Shown here one piece after another: positions 42,430-50,114 of a stretch of 55,447 nt of DNA (position 1 is its first letter; the number at the start of each line of letters is the position of its first letter). The notes under the pieces were generated by a model, which made no database searches, was not told the origin of the DNA, and was given only the letters and a program-made list of their open reading frames with translations. This DNA is from JBBPZA01 sp038199375 (GTDB lineage Bacteria; Actinomycetota; Thermoleophilia; Solirubrobacterales; Solirubrobacteraceae): assembly GCA_038199375.1 (NCBI GenBank), contig JBBPZA010000101.1, positions 1 through 55,447 of the forward strand, given 5' to 3'. A program made the position numbers and the translations under genes.

Positions 42430-42996
42430 TCAGCGCCGATGCGGCGCGAACAGCTCGGAGAGGGCGAGCGTGAAGCCCGGAAGCTGCGGCGAACCGAGCG
42501 ACTGCGCGGTGGAGAGCTCGAGAGCGATGTCGAAGCACAGCGATGATGTGCCGCGCCGGAAGACCAGCACGGTGCGAGACGTCCCGTCCACGAGCCAGAG
42601 CTCGCCCAGTCCTCGCTCCTCGTAGACCGACCTCTTGCGCCCGACGTCATACCGCCATGTGGAAGGAGAGCGGATCTCGACGGCGAGGTCGGGGATGCCC
42701 TCGAGTCGCCGCTCGAGCGAGTCGGGGACCTTGGACTCCGACAGCCAGAGGAGGTCGGGGGCGTAGACGTCGTGCTCGGTCATGACGACGTCGGCCGGTG
42801 GGAGCACCAGCCCCCGACCTGACGCGGCCTCGACCCAGCTGTCGATGGCACGCAGCAGGCGTAGCTGGAAGAGCGCATGGATCGGCAGCGGCTCATTCAC
42901 GACGACCACCCCGCCGATCAGCTCGCGCCAGCGGTCGTCGCCGTAGTCGACGGCCAGGTACTGCTCGGCGGTCATCCGGGTCGCGACGGCGCTCAT
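42430..42996 (-). CDS. Uma2-family (DUF820) endonuclease-like protein
   Basis: 188 aa from ATG 42996 (MSAVATRMTAEQYLAVD); a start 8 codons earlier is possible. The PD-(D/E)XK pattern is YAPDLLWLSES, DLAVEIRSPSTWRYD, KRSVYEERGLGELWLVD. Uma2 proteins are abundant in cyanobacteria and some actinobacteria, and are nucleases by fold but with no established function. It lies between the VapBC pair and the acyl-CoA dehydrogenase on the minus strand and is part of the accessory insertion. Confidence 0.85.
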   Translation of the reverse strand: MSAVATRMTAEQYLAVDYGDDRWRELIGGVVVVNEPLPIHALFQLRLLRAIDSWVEAASGRGLVLPPADVVMTEHDVYAPDLLWLSESKVPDSLERRLEGIPDLAVEIRSPSTWRYDVGRKRSVYEERGLGELWLVDGTSRTVLVFRRGTSSLCFDIALELSTAQSLGSPQLPGFTLALSELFAPHRR

Positions 42997-43073
42997 GAGG
43001 CCACACCAACCATAGGCCATGGCGAGCGCACTCTCGCCCCCCTTCGGACTTCTCGCGACGGCTGTCGGCCGCC

Positions 43074-44222
43074 CTATCCAGGCTCGCGCAGCGAGGTGAC
43101 CGCGTCGCCGAGCAGCGCCCGCGCGATGACCAGCCGCTGGATCTCGCTGGTTCCCTCGTAGATCTCGGTGACCTTAGCGTCGCGGTAGTAGCGCTCGGCC
43201 GGAAACTCCTTGACGTAGCCGTAGCCTCCGAGGACCTGGATCGCCTCGCCCGTCCAGTGGCGTGCGACGCGCGAGGCGAAGAGCTTGGCCTGGGCGCCCT
43301 CGACCGTGTGCGGCTTGCCGGCCTCCTTGAGCGCCGCCGCCCGCCAGGTCAGCGCGCGAGCGGCCTCGACCTCGGTCTGCATGTCGGCGAGCTTCTGCTG
43401 GATCGCACCGAAGCGGGCGATCGGGCCGCCGAAGGCGCGGCGCTCGCGAGCATACGCGGTCGCCAGGTCCAGCGCGGCCTGGGCGATCCCGAGCGCCTGC
43501 GCCGCGACCCCGATCCGTCCCCCGTCGAGCGTTCGCAGGGCGATGCGCATCCCGGCTCCCGGCTCGCCCAGGCGCTCGCCCGGCGTGTCCTCGAAGGCGA
43601 GGTCCGCGGTGCTCGACGAGTGCAGGCCCATCTTCTCCTCCTCCCGGGTGGGCCTAAAGCCCTCTGCGCCGCGGCGGACGAGGTAGGCCGAGATCCGGCC
43701 GGCCGCGGGCCCGTCCTCGTCGCGTGCGAAGACGACGAACGCGTGCGCGTAGGAGCCGTTGCTGATCCACTGCTTGGCGCCGGTGATCCGCCCGTCGCGC
43801 GCTCGGGTGCGCAGGGCGCCCGCGTCGGATCCGGCTTCGGGCTCGGTCAGCGCGAAGGCCGCGAGCTCGTGGCCCTGGGCAAGCGGCGGGACCCAGCGGT
43901 CGACCTGCTCGGGCGTGCCGTGCTCGAGGATCGGCAGCGTCCCCGCCCCCGTGTGCACCGTGACGGTCACGGCCGCGCCGGCGTCGGCTCGCGAGAGCTC
44001 CTCGAGGACCAGCACGTAGCTGAAGAAGTCCGCTCCCGCGCCGCCGTGGGCCTCCGGAACGCATACGCCCATCAGGCCGAGCTCGCCCAGCCGGGAGAAC
44101 ACCTCCTTGGGGAAGCGGTGCTCGCGATCCCACGCGGCTGCGTGCGGCGCGATCTCATCCGCGGCGAAGCGGCGGGCGAGCGCGCGAATCTCGCGCTGCT
44201 CGTCGGTAAGATCGAAATCCAT
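43074..44222 (-). CDS. Acyl-CoA dehydrogenase
   Basis: 382 aa from ATG 44222 (MDFDLTDEQREIRALARRF); an upstream open stretch is not family-like. N-terminal helical domain, middle beta domain with FALTEPEAGSDAGAL and KQWISNGSYAHAFVVF, and C-terminal domain with GIAQAALDLATAYARER, RRAFGGPIARFGAIQQKL and the signature KVTEIYEGTSEIQRLVIARALL, where the catalytic Glu is in YEGTSE. It oxidises acyl-CoA to enoyl-CoA and passes electrons to EtfAB. Length and motif are standard. Short-, medium- or branched-chain specificity cannot be told. Confidence 0.92.
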   Translation of the reverse strand: MDFDLTDEQREIRALARRFAADEIAPHAAAWDREHRFPKEVFSRLGELGLMGVCVPEAHGGAGADFFSYVLVLEELSRADAGAAVTVTVHTGAGTLPILEHGTPEQVDRWVPPLAQGHELAAFALTEPEAGSDAGALRTRARDGRITGAKQWISNGSYAHAFVVFARDEDGPAAGRISAYLVRRGAEGFRPTREEEKMGLHSSSTADLAFEDTPGERLGEPGAGMRIALRTLDGGRIGVAAQALGIAQAALDLATAYARERRAFGGPIARFGAIQQKLADMQTEVEAARALTWRAAALKEAGKPHTVEGAQAKLFASRVARHWTGEAIQVLGGYGYVKEFPAERYYRDAKVTEIYEGTSEIQRLVIARALLGDAVTSLREPG

Positions 44223-44287
44223 CGGCCGCGGAGCGTAGCCGCGCGGCCGATGCCCGGGCTCCCGCGCGGGTGCGTTTCCCGTTGAGT

Positions 44288-44304
44288 GCATGCAGTCTGC
44301 ATGC
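44288..44304. promoter_or_regulatory. Palindrome GCATGCA-GTC-TGCATGC, candidate VapB operator
   Basis: Perfect 7-bp arms with a 3-bp spacer, between the divergent acyl-CoA dehydrogenase and vapB genes, 16 bp upstream of the antitoxin start. A TATCTT box (44306-44311) at -10 distance overlaps its right end. The spacing fits autoregulation by VapBC; it might also affect the dehydrogenase gene. Confidence 0.65.
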
Positions 44305-44320
44305 TATCTTCGCCGTCACG

Positions 44321-44554
44321 ATGGGCGTAACCCTCCAGATACGAGACGTGCCCGAAGACGTCCATCAGAAGCTCAAGAAGCGCGCGGAGGTCTCGGGGAA
44401 GTCCCTCTCCCAGTATGTGCGCGAAATGCTCGAGCGCAATGCCTCCCGTCCCACGACCGAGGAGTTCCTAGCACGGCTGGCAACGCGTGAGCCGGTCAAG
44501 CTGAGCGAGCCGTCGGAGGTTCTCGTGCGCAAGCTCCGCGATCACGGCGAGTGA
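44321..44554 (+). CDS. vapB: FitA/VapB-type RHH antitoxin
   Basis: 77 aa from ATG 44321. RHH domain MGVTLQIRDVPEDVHQKLKKRAEVSGKSLSQYVREMLERN, then a toxin-blocking tail (TREPVKLSEPSEVLVRKLRD). Very similar in pattern to the antitoxin at 24283. The toxin starts inside its stop codon. A longer open stretch upstream (from 44270) is not similar to the family and covers the operator. Confidence 0.88.
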   Translation: MGVTLQIRDVPEDVHQKLKKRAEVSGKSLSQYVREMLERNASRPTTEEFLARLATREPVKLSEPSEVLVRKLRDHGE

Positions 44555-44958
44555 CCGTCGTCGACTCGTCGGCGGTCATCGACCTTCTGCTCGGAGGCGA
44601 GGTCGTCGCGGAGGTCTCCGCGCTCCTTGCTCGAGAGGACGAGATATCGGCGCCGGATCTCCTCGTCTTCGAGGTGCTCTCCGCCCTCCGTCGCGAGACC
44701 TTTCGCGGCACCGTGCCCGAGGGCCGTGCGGCGACCGCCCTGGAGGACCTCGGTGACCTTCGTATCACGCTCCTGCCGTCGCTCGGGCTTCGTCACCGGG
44801 CCTGGGAGCTCCGCGCGAACCTCACGGCATCCGACGCTCTCTTCGTCGCCCTCGCGGAAGAGCTCGGTGAGCGGCTCGCGACCAAGGATCGGGGGTTGAC
44901 CACGGCAGCGCGCCGTCATACCGGCGTCGAGGTGCTCGAGCTCGGCGCGACCTCCTAG
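44551..44958 (+). CDS. vapC: VapC-type PIN-domain toxin
   Basis: 135 aa, GTG start overlapping the antitoxin by 4 bp. The PIN acids are Asp in VVDSSAVIDLLL, Glu in LLVFEVLSALRRE, Asp in LTASDALFVALAEEL and Asp in LATKDRGLT. The stop converges with and overlaps the thiolase stop by 4 bp, so the two transcripts end within each other. Otherwise normal. Confidence 0.9.
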   Translation: MTVVDSSAVIDLLLGGEVVAEVSALLAREDEISAPDLLVFEVLSALRRETFRGTVPEGRAATALEDLGDLRITLLPSLGLRHRAWELRANLTASDALFVALAEELGERLATKDRGLTTAARRHTGVEVLELGATS

Positions 44959-46139
44959 ACGCCGTTTACCCGCACCAGCACCGCGTCGCCCTGCCCGCCC
45001 CCGGAGCAGATCGCGGCGCAGCCCAGGCCGCCGCCGCGGCGGCGCAGCTCCATGACCAGGGTGCCGAGGATGCGCGCGCCCGAGGCGCCGATCGGGTGAC
45101 CGATCGCGACCGCGCCGCCGTTGACGTTTACCTTCTGCTCGTCGATCCCGAGCATGCGGATCGAGTTGAGGGCCACCGAGGCGAAGGCCTCGTTGATCTC
45201 CCACAGGTCGACCTCCTCGGCGGTCAAGCCGGCCTTCTCGAGCGCCTTCTGAGCCGCCTTGGCGGGTGTGCGAGCCAGGTAGGGGAAGTCGTCGGCGATG
45301 GCCGCCTGGGCGACGATCTCGGCGAGCGGGTGCTTGCCGTTGCGCTGGGCCCACTCGTCGCTGGCCAGGACCAGCGCTCCGGCCCCGTCGTTGACCCCCG
45401 GGCTGTTTCCCGCGGTGTGGGTGCCGTCCTTGGTGAAGATCGGCGGAAGCCTTGCCAGCGTCTCGAGGGTGGAGTCGCGCCGGGGCGACTCGTCGACCTC
45501 GACGACCTGGTCGCCCTTCCTGCCCTTCACGGTGACCGGCACGATCTCCTCGGCAAGACGGCCCTCGTCGGTCGCCGCGATCACCAACTGGTGGGAGCGA
45601 AGCGCCCATCTGTCCATGTCGGCGCGGGTCATCTCGAGCTCGGCGGCGACCTCGGAGGCCTCCTGGGCCATGTGCTTGCCACTGAAGGGGTTGGTGAGCC
45701 CGTCGTGGACCATCGCGTCGATGGCCTTGGCGTCGCCCATGCGAAAGCCGAAGCGGGCCTGGGGCAGCATGTAGGGCGCCTTGGACATCGACTCCATGCC
45801 GCCGCCGACGCCGACCTCGACGTCACCCGCCCGGATCGCGGTGTCGAGCAGCCCGGCCGAGCGGATGCCCGACGCGCACACCTTGTTGATCGTCTCGGAG
45901 GGCACCTCCCTCGGGATTCCGCCCCTGATCTGCGCCTGACGCGAGGGGATCTGGCCCTGGCCGGCCTGGAGCACCTGACCCATCACGACCTGCTCGACCT
46001 GCTCGGGCTCGACCTCGGCGCGCTCGAGCGCCGCCTCGATGGCGATCCCGCCCAAGTCGGTTGCGTTCATCGAGGCAAGGCCGCCACCGAGCTTGCCGAC
46101 GGGCGTGCGGACGGCGGAGAGGATGACGGTCTTGGGCAT
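44955..46139 (-). CDS. Acetyl-CoA acetyltransferase / thiolase
   Basis: 394 aa. The nucleophilic Cys is in ETINKVCASGIRSAGLLDT, His in VAIGHPIGASGARILG and the second Cys in AAICSGGGQGDAVLV, the three-residue active site of thiolase. The first segment is MPKTVILSAVRTPVGKLGGG. It joins or cleaves acetyl-CoA units; the biosynthetic (AtoB/PhaA) and degradative (FadA) types are not distinguishable with certainty, though the length and IGHPIGASG suit acetyl-CoA C-acetyltransferase. Likely works with acyl-CoA dehydrogenase and the ETF chain. Confidence 0.93.
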   Translation of the reverse strand: MPKTVILSAVRTPVGKLGGGLASMNATDLGGIAIEAALERAEVEPEQVEQVVMGQVLQAGQGQIPSRQAQIRGGIPREVPSETINKVCASGIRSAGLLDTAIRAGDVEVGVGGGMESMSKAPYMLPQARFGFRMGDAKAIDAMVHDGLTNPFSGKHMAQEASEVAAELEMTRADMDRWALRSHQLVIAATDEGRLAEEIVPVTVKGRKGDQVVEVDESPRRDSTLETLARLPPIFTKDGTHTAGNSPGVNDGAGALVLASDEWAQRNGKHPLAEIVAQAAIADDFPYLARTPAKAAQKALEKAGLTAEEVDLWEINEAFASVALNSIRMLGIDEQKVNVNGGAVAIGHPIGASGARILGTLVMELRRRGGGLGCAAICSGGGQGDAVLVRVNGV

Positions 46140-46264
46140 TCGGGCTGGGCTCCTGGTCGGGGAAGGGCCCGGATGCTAGCCGCGCCGGCTCGCCCGGTCG
46201 CGGGGAGCACCGCGGAGCGGGCCCCTCCGCCAGCGGCCTTTCGGGCGGGCGATCGTGGCTAGCC

Positions 46265-47719
46265 TTGGCGCTCGTGCAGATCCTCGCCAGCACCGCCGCA
46301 CCCGACCACCTTGACGCAGACACGGTCGCCGTCGGGCTCTTCGAGGGCGAGGATGCGCCGCCGGACCTTGCGGGCGGAGCGCTCGCCGCACTGGTGGAAT
46401 CCGGCGAGGCGCGCCGCGCCTTTCGCAAGCTCGCCCACACCCACGTCGCCGGGGTCCGCTGGATCGCGGTCGGGCTGGGCGAGCGGGAGGATTTCGACTC
46501 CGAGCGCGCCCGGGTCGCCGCTGCCCTCGTCCACAGCCGCGCTCGCGACCTGCGCACGCGGCGCCTGGCCTGGCTCGTGCCCGACGGGGCTGACGCCATC
46601 TCCACCGCGGCCGCGCTGACCGAGGGAACGCTGCTCGCCGCCTACCGCTTCGACCGCTACAAGCGGGGGCGCGAGAACGAGAACCGCGCGATCGAGGCGC
46701 TCGAGCTGGTCGCCGCCCAGGACGTCTCCGAATCGGTCGCGTCCGCGGAGATCGTCGCCGGCGCCGCCAACGCCGCGCGCGACCTCCAGAACACCCCGGC
46801 CAACGACATGACCCCGACCGGCCTCGCGCAGCGCGCGACGGACCTCGACCGCGAGGTCGAGGGCGTGCAGGCCCAGATCGACGGCCGCGACGCGCTGCTC
46901 GAGCGGGGAATGGGAGCGTTCGCCGCGGTCGCCCAGGGCTCCTACGAGGAGCCGCGCCTGATCACCCTGCGCTACGAGGGACCCCAGGCCCGCGGGCCGC
47001 TGCTGGGCTACGTCGGCAAGGCCGTGACCTTCGACAGCGGCGGCATCTCCATCAAGCCCTCGGCCAAGATGGCAGAGATGAAGTTCGACATGTCCGGCGG
47101 CGCCGCCGTGCTCGAGGCCGTCGGCGCGATCGCCCGCCTGGGGCTTCCGGTTCGCCTGCTCGCCGTGGTGGGGGCGACCGAGAACATGCCCTCGGGCCGA
47201 TCGGTCAAGCCCGGGGACATCGTGCGGGCCATGGACGGAACCTCGATCGAGGTCAACAACACCGACGCCGAGGGCCGACTCGTGCTCGCCGACTGCCTGT
47301 GCTGGGCGCGCGAGCAGGGCGCCGAGCGCCTCGTGGACGTGGCCACGCTCACCGGTGCGGTCCTGGTCGCGCTCGGATCGACCCACGCGGGCCTGATGGG
47401 ATCCGACGACGCCTGGTGCGAGGAGGTCGAGGCGGCGGCGCGGAGCACCGGCGAGATCGTCTGGCGCCTTCCCCTCCACCCGGAGTACGAGGAGATGATC
47501 AAGGGCCGCTACGGCGACATCGTCAACGCGGTCGAGCAGCGCAAGGCCGGCTCGATCACCGCGGCGCACTTCCTCGCTCGCTTCGCGGGCGAGATCCCGT
47601 GGGCTCACCTCGACATCGCCGGGACCGCGTGGGACCTGCGCCGGCCCTACGCGGGCAAGGGCGGCTCGGGCTTCGGCGTGCGCCTGCTCGTCGAGCTCGC
47701 TCGCCGCGTCGCGGCGTAA
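46265..47719 (+). CDS. pepA: Leucyl aminopeptidase (M17)
   Basis: 484 aa. The start is uncertain: TTG 46265 or GTG 46274. N-terminal macro-like domain, then a catalytic domain with LGYVGKAVTFDSGGISIKPS, MAEMKFDMSGGAAVLE, and the M17 signature NNTDAEGRLVLADCL. Further conserved: DVATLTGAVLVALGSTHAGL, ADFLAR-like AHFLARFAGE and WAHLDIAGTAW. The enzyme is a hexameric two-zinc peptidase that removes N-terminal Leu and other residues. Metal-binding Lys, Asp and Glu residues are present. Confidence 0.94.
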   Translation: MALVQILASTAAPDHLDADTVAVGLFEGEDAPPDLAGGALAALVESGEARRAFRKLAHTHVAGVRWIAVGLGEREDFDSERARVAAALVHSRARDLRTRRLAWLVPDGADAISTAAALTEGTLLAAYRFDRYKRGRENENRAIEALELVAAQDVSESVASAEIVAGAANAARDLQNTPANDMTPTGLAQRATDLDREVEGVQAQIDGRDALLERGMGAFAAVAQGSYEEPRLITLRYEGPQARGPLLGYVGKAVTFDSGGISIKPSAKMAEMKFDMSGGAAVLEAVGAIARLGLPVRLLAVVGATENMPSGRSVKPGDIVRAMDGTSIEVNNTDAEGRLVLADCLCWAREQGAERLVDVATLTGAVLVALGSTHAGLMGSDDAWCEEVEAAARSTGEIVWRLPLHPEYEEMIKGRYGDIVNAVEQRKAGSITAAHFLARFAGEIPWAHLDIAGTAWDLRRPYAGKGGSGFGVRLLVELARRVAA

Positions 47720-47738
47720 CGGCGGGCGACGCTCAGGA

Positions 47739-49568
47739 TCAGGCCGCGGCCGCGGCCTGGAGCTCGCGCGGCCCGCCCTCGTCGCGGGCGACCAGCTCGG
47801 CGTAGCGGCCGCCTCGTGCGAGGAGCTCTGCATGGGTGCCGCGCTCGACGACGCGCCCGGCGTCCAGCACGACGATCTGGTCGGCGTCGCGGACGGTGGA
47901 CAGGCGGTGGGCGATGGCGATGGTCGTCCGGCCCTGCGCGAGCTCGTCCAGCGCCTCCTGGACGGCGTGCTCGGTACGGGTGTCCAGCGAGCTGGTCGCC
48001 TCGTCGAGCACGAGCACGGGCGGGTTTCGCAGGATGGTGCGGGCGATCGCGATGCGCTGCTTCTCGCCGCCCGAGAAGCGGTAGCCCCGCTCGCCGACCA
48101 TCGTGTCATAGCCCTCGGGCAGCGAGGCGATGAGCTCGTGGATGCTTGCGGCGCGGGCGGCCGCCTCCACCTCTGCGTCGGTGGCCCCGGGCGCCGCGAA
48201 GCGCAGGTTCTCGCGGACGCTGGCGTGGAAGAGGTAGGTCTCCTGGGAGACGACCCCGACCGACGCCGCGAGGGATCCCAAGCTGACGTCGCGCACGTCC
48301 TCGCCGTCGATGGTGACTCGGCCGCGCTGGGCGTCATAGAGGCGCGCGGCCAGGTAGCCGAGGGTGGTCTTGCCCGATCCGGTCTCCCCCACGATCGCCG
48401 TTCGCGTGCCGGCCGGAACGGTCACGTCGATGGCGCTCAAGGTCCACTCCTCGTCATCGTCGCCGTACCCAGCCGCCTCCGGCGGCGGGCACCCGTAGCG
48501 GAACCAGACGTCCTCGAAGCGAACCTCGCCCGAGAGTCCGTCGGGCACGAGGACCCGGGCCTCCTCGCGCTCGGCGATGTCCACCGGCAGGTCGAGGTAC
48601 TCGAAGATACGGTCGAAGAGCGCCATCGAGGTCTGCATGTCCACGCCGACGTTGAGGAGCTCGCGGATCGGGAAGAGCAGGCGCGTCTGAAGCGTCGTGA
48701 ACGCGACCAGGGTGCCGATCGACACTGCCGCCGCGCCGCTCGCATAGCTCAGCCCGGCGAACCAGTAGACCAGCGCCGGCATGATCGCGAAGGTCGCCTG
48801 GATCGAGGCCATCCGCCAGCGCCCGGCCATGCGCTGGCGCACCTCGAGCTCGGCGAGCCGGCGCGACTCTCCCTCGAAGCGCTCGGCGAGCTCGGCCGAC
48901 CGCCCCATCGTCTTGCCGAGCAGGATCCCCGACACCGAGAGCGACTCCTCGACCAGCGTCGAGATGTCGGCCATCGCCCGCTGGCGGTGAGTCGTGATGC
49001 GCTTGCGCTCGCGCCCGACCTTGCGCGTGAGCGCGACGAAGAACGGAAGCACTCCGAGCGAGAAGGTGGCCAGCCGCCAGTCGAGCAGGGCCATGGCGAC
49101 GACGGTGGCGAGCACCGTCGTGAGGTTGGAGACGATCGAGGTGGCCGTCGTGGTCACGACGTTCTGCACGCCGCCGATGTCGTTGGCGATGCGCGACTGG
49201 ACCTCACCGGTCCTCGTGCGGGTGAAGAAGGCCAGCGAGAGGCGCTGGAGGTGGCGGTAGACGGCCGAGCGCAGATCGTGCATGACCCGCTGGCCGACGG
49301 TGTTCGACAGCCACGTCTGCGCGACGCTGAGCACCGCGGTGGCGACCGCGATCCCGACCATCCCCGCCACGAGCGCGCTGAGCAGCCCGGTGTCCTGCTT
49401 GGGGATCGCCTCGTCGAGCACGTCGCGCAGCAGGAAGGGCGCGACCATCCCCAGGCCGGCGCCGATGAAGATCAGCGCGAGGACCGTCGCCAGCCTCGCC
49501 CGATAGGGGCGGAAGAGGGCGACGATGCGACGTGGTTGGCGCGACATATAGTTGAGGATATCAACCAT
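47739..49568 (-). CDS. ABC exporter, fused permease-ATPase (ABCB/MsbA type)
   Basis: 609 aa from ATG 49568. Six membrane helices over about residues 20-310 make an exporter half; the ATPase domain has GETGSGKTTLGYLAARL (Walker A), the Q-loop at VSQETYLFH, the signature RFSGGEKQRIAIARTIL, Walker B VLVLDEATSSLD and the switch His in AIAHRLSTV. An acidic loop (GYGDDDEEW) lies before the ATPase core. It would form a homodimer exporting lipids, peptides or drugs; substrate unknown. It is divergent from the iron module and shares its 115-bp upstream region. Confidence 0.93.
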   Translation of the reverse strand: MVDILNYMSRQPRRIVALFRPYRARLATVLALIFIGAGLGMVAPFLLRDVLDEAIPKQDTGLLSALVAGMVGIAVATAVLSVAQTWLSNTVGQRVMHDLRSAVYRHLQRLSLAFFTRTRTGEVQSRIANDIGGVQNVVTTTATSIVSNLTTVLATVVAMALLDWRLATFSLGVLPFFVALTRKVGRERKRITTHRQRAMADISTLVEESLSVSGILLGKTMGRSAELAERFEGESRRLAELEVRQRMAGRWRMASIQATFAIMPALVYWFAGLSYASGAAAVSIGTLVAFTTLQTRLLFPIRELLNVGVDMQTSMALFDRIFEYLDLPVDIAEREEARVLVPDGLSGEVRFEDVWFRYGCPPPEAAGYGDDDEEWTLSAIDVTVPAGTRTAIVGETGSGKTTLGYLAARLYDAQRGRVTIDGEDVRDVSLGSLAASVGVVSQETYLFHASVRENLRFAAPGATDAEVEAAARAASIHELIASLPEGYDTMVGERGYRFSGGEKQRIAIARTILRNPPVLVLDEATSSLDTRTEHAVQEALDELAQGRTTIAIAHRLSTVRDADQIVVLDAGRVVERGTHAELLARGGRYAELVARDEGGPRELQAAAAA

Positions 49569-49660
49569 CTAGGCGATGTGTCTCTTGCGCCAAGAGCCCA
49601 CCAAGGGGTGGATGTCCAACCCGCGCGCTCGGAATTCGTGTTAGCGTTCCCACCGCCGTA

Positions 49661-49674
49661 TTAGGGATACCTAA
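49661..49674. promoter_or_regulatory. DtxR/IdeR-like box TTAGG-N4-CCTAA ahead of the iron module
   Basis: TTAGGGATACCTAA has perfect arms TTAGG and CCTAA, which are the end half-sites of the IdeR/DtxR consensus (TTAGGTTAGGCTAACCTAA). Here the spacer is 4 bp rather than 9, and aligned to the 19-bp consensus about 12 positions match. It is 9 bp before the lipoprotein start codon. This fits iron-repressed control; MntR-type regulators recognise similar sequences. Confidence 0.5.
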
Positions 49675-49683
49675 CAGAGCGGG

Positions 49684-50109
49684 GTGCAGGTGGTCGTGAA
49701 GCTGAGGTCGTTCATGCCGGTCCTCGCGTCGTGCGGCGCGCTCGCGCTCCTCGCCTGCGGAGACGACGACGAGAGCTCCAAGGAGGCCGGCGAGGAGCAG
49801 TCCACCCCCGCGGTCGCAGTCAGGGAGATCGGCGAGACCGAGACCGCACTCGACCAGGCACTCGACCAGCTGCGCGCCGGCGGCCGCGAGCAGGCGGAGG
49901 AGACCGTCGCCGAGGCCTACCTTCAGCACTTCGAGAAGGTCGAGGGCCCGCTGGAGAAGGCCGACCCCGAGCTCAACGAGGAGCTCGAGGAGGCGATCTC
50001 CGGCGAGCTGCGCGAGAAGATTCGCAGCGGCGCGCCGGTGCCAGAGGTGACCAAGCTCGTCGGCGGAGTCAAGCGCGACCTCGCAACCGCCGAGGGGAAG
50101 CTGAAGTAG
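49684..50109 (+). CDS. Lipoprotein related to the N-terminal domain of FTR1 permeases (probable iron-binding)
   Basis: 141 aa; exact start uncertain. A signal peptide ends in the lipobox LLAC, giving an acylated Cys in GALALLACGDDDES. The body (~43-140) is helical and contains AYLQHFEKVEGPLEKADP and LREKIRSGAPVPEV. That aligns with the N-terminal domain of the next protein (AYLDHYEFVEVPMRLRDP ... LRNDIRDGAPLADI), so it is a paralog of this domain. The paired E-x-x-E residues (HFEKVE) may bind iron, as in EfeO- and Ftr1-associated domains. It lies 5 bp before the permease gene. Confidence 0.75.
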   Translation: MQVVVKLRSFMPVLASCGALALLACGDDDESSKEAGEEQSTPAVAVREIGETETALDQALDQLRAGGREQAEETVAEAYLQHFEKVEGPLEKADPELNEELEEAISGELREKIRSGAPVPEVTKLVGGVKRDLATAEGKLK

Positions 50110-50114
50110 CGTCG

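Noticed and set aside
43021..43038. Hairpin GGCGAG...CTCGCC after the acyl-CoA dehydrogenase
   Set aside because: Six pairs and no U-tract; could form by chance in this composition.
46259..48337. Long open reading stretch on the minus strand across pepA
   Set aside because: It covers the aminopeptidase gene antisense and joins the ABC transporter end in another frame; the translation is Arg/Ala-rich and without family motifs.
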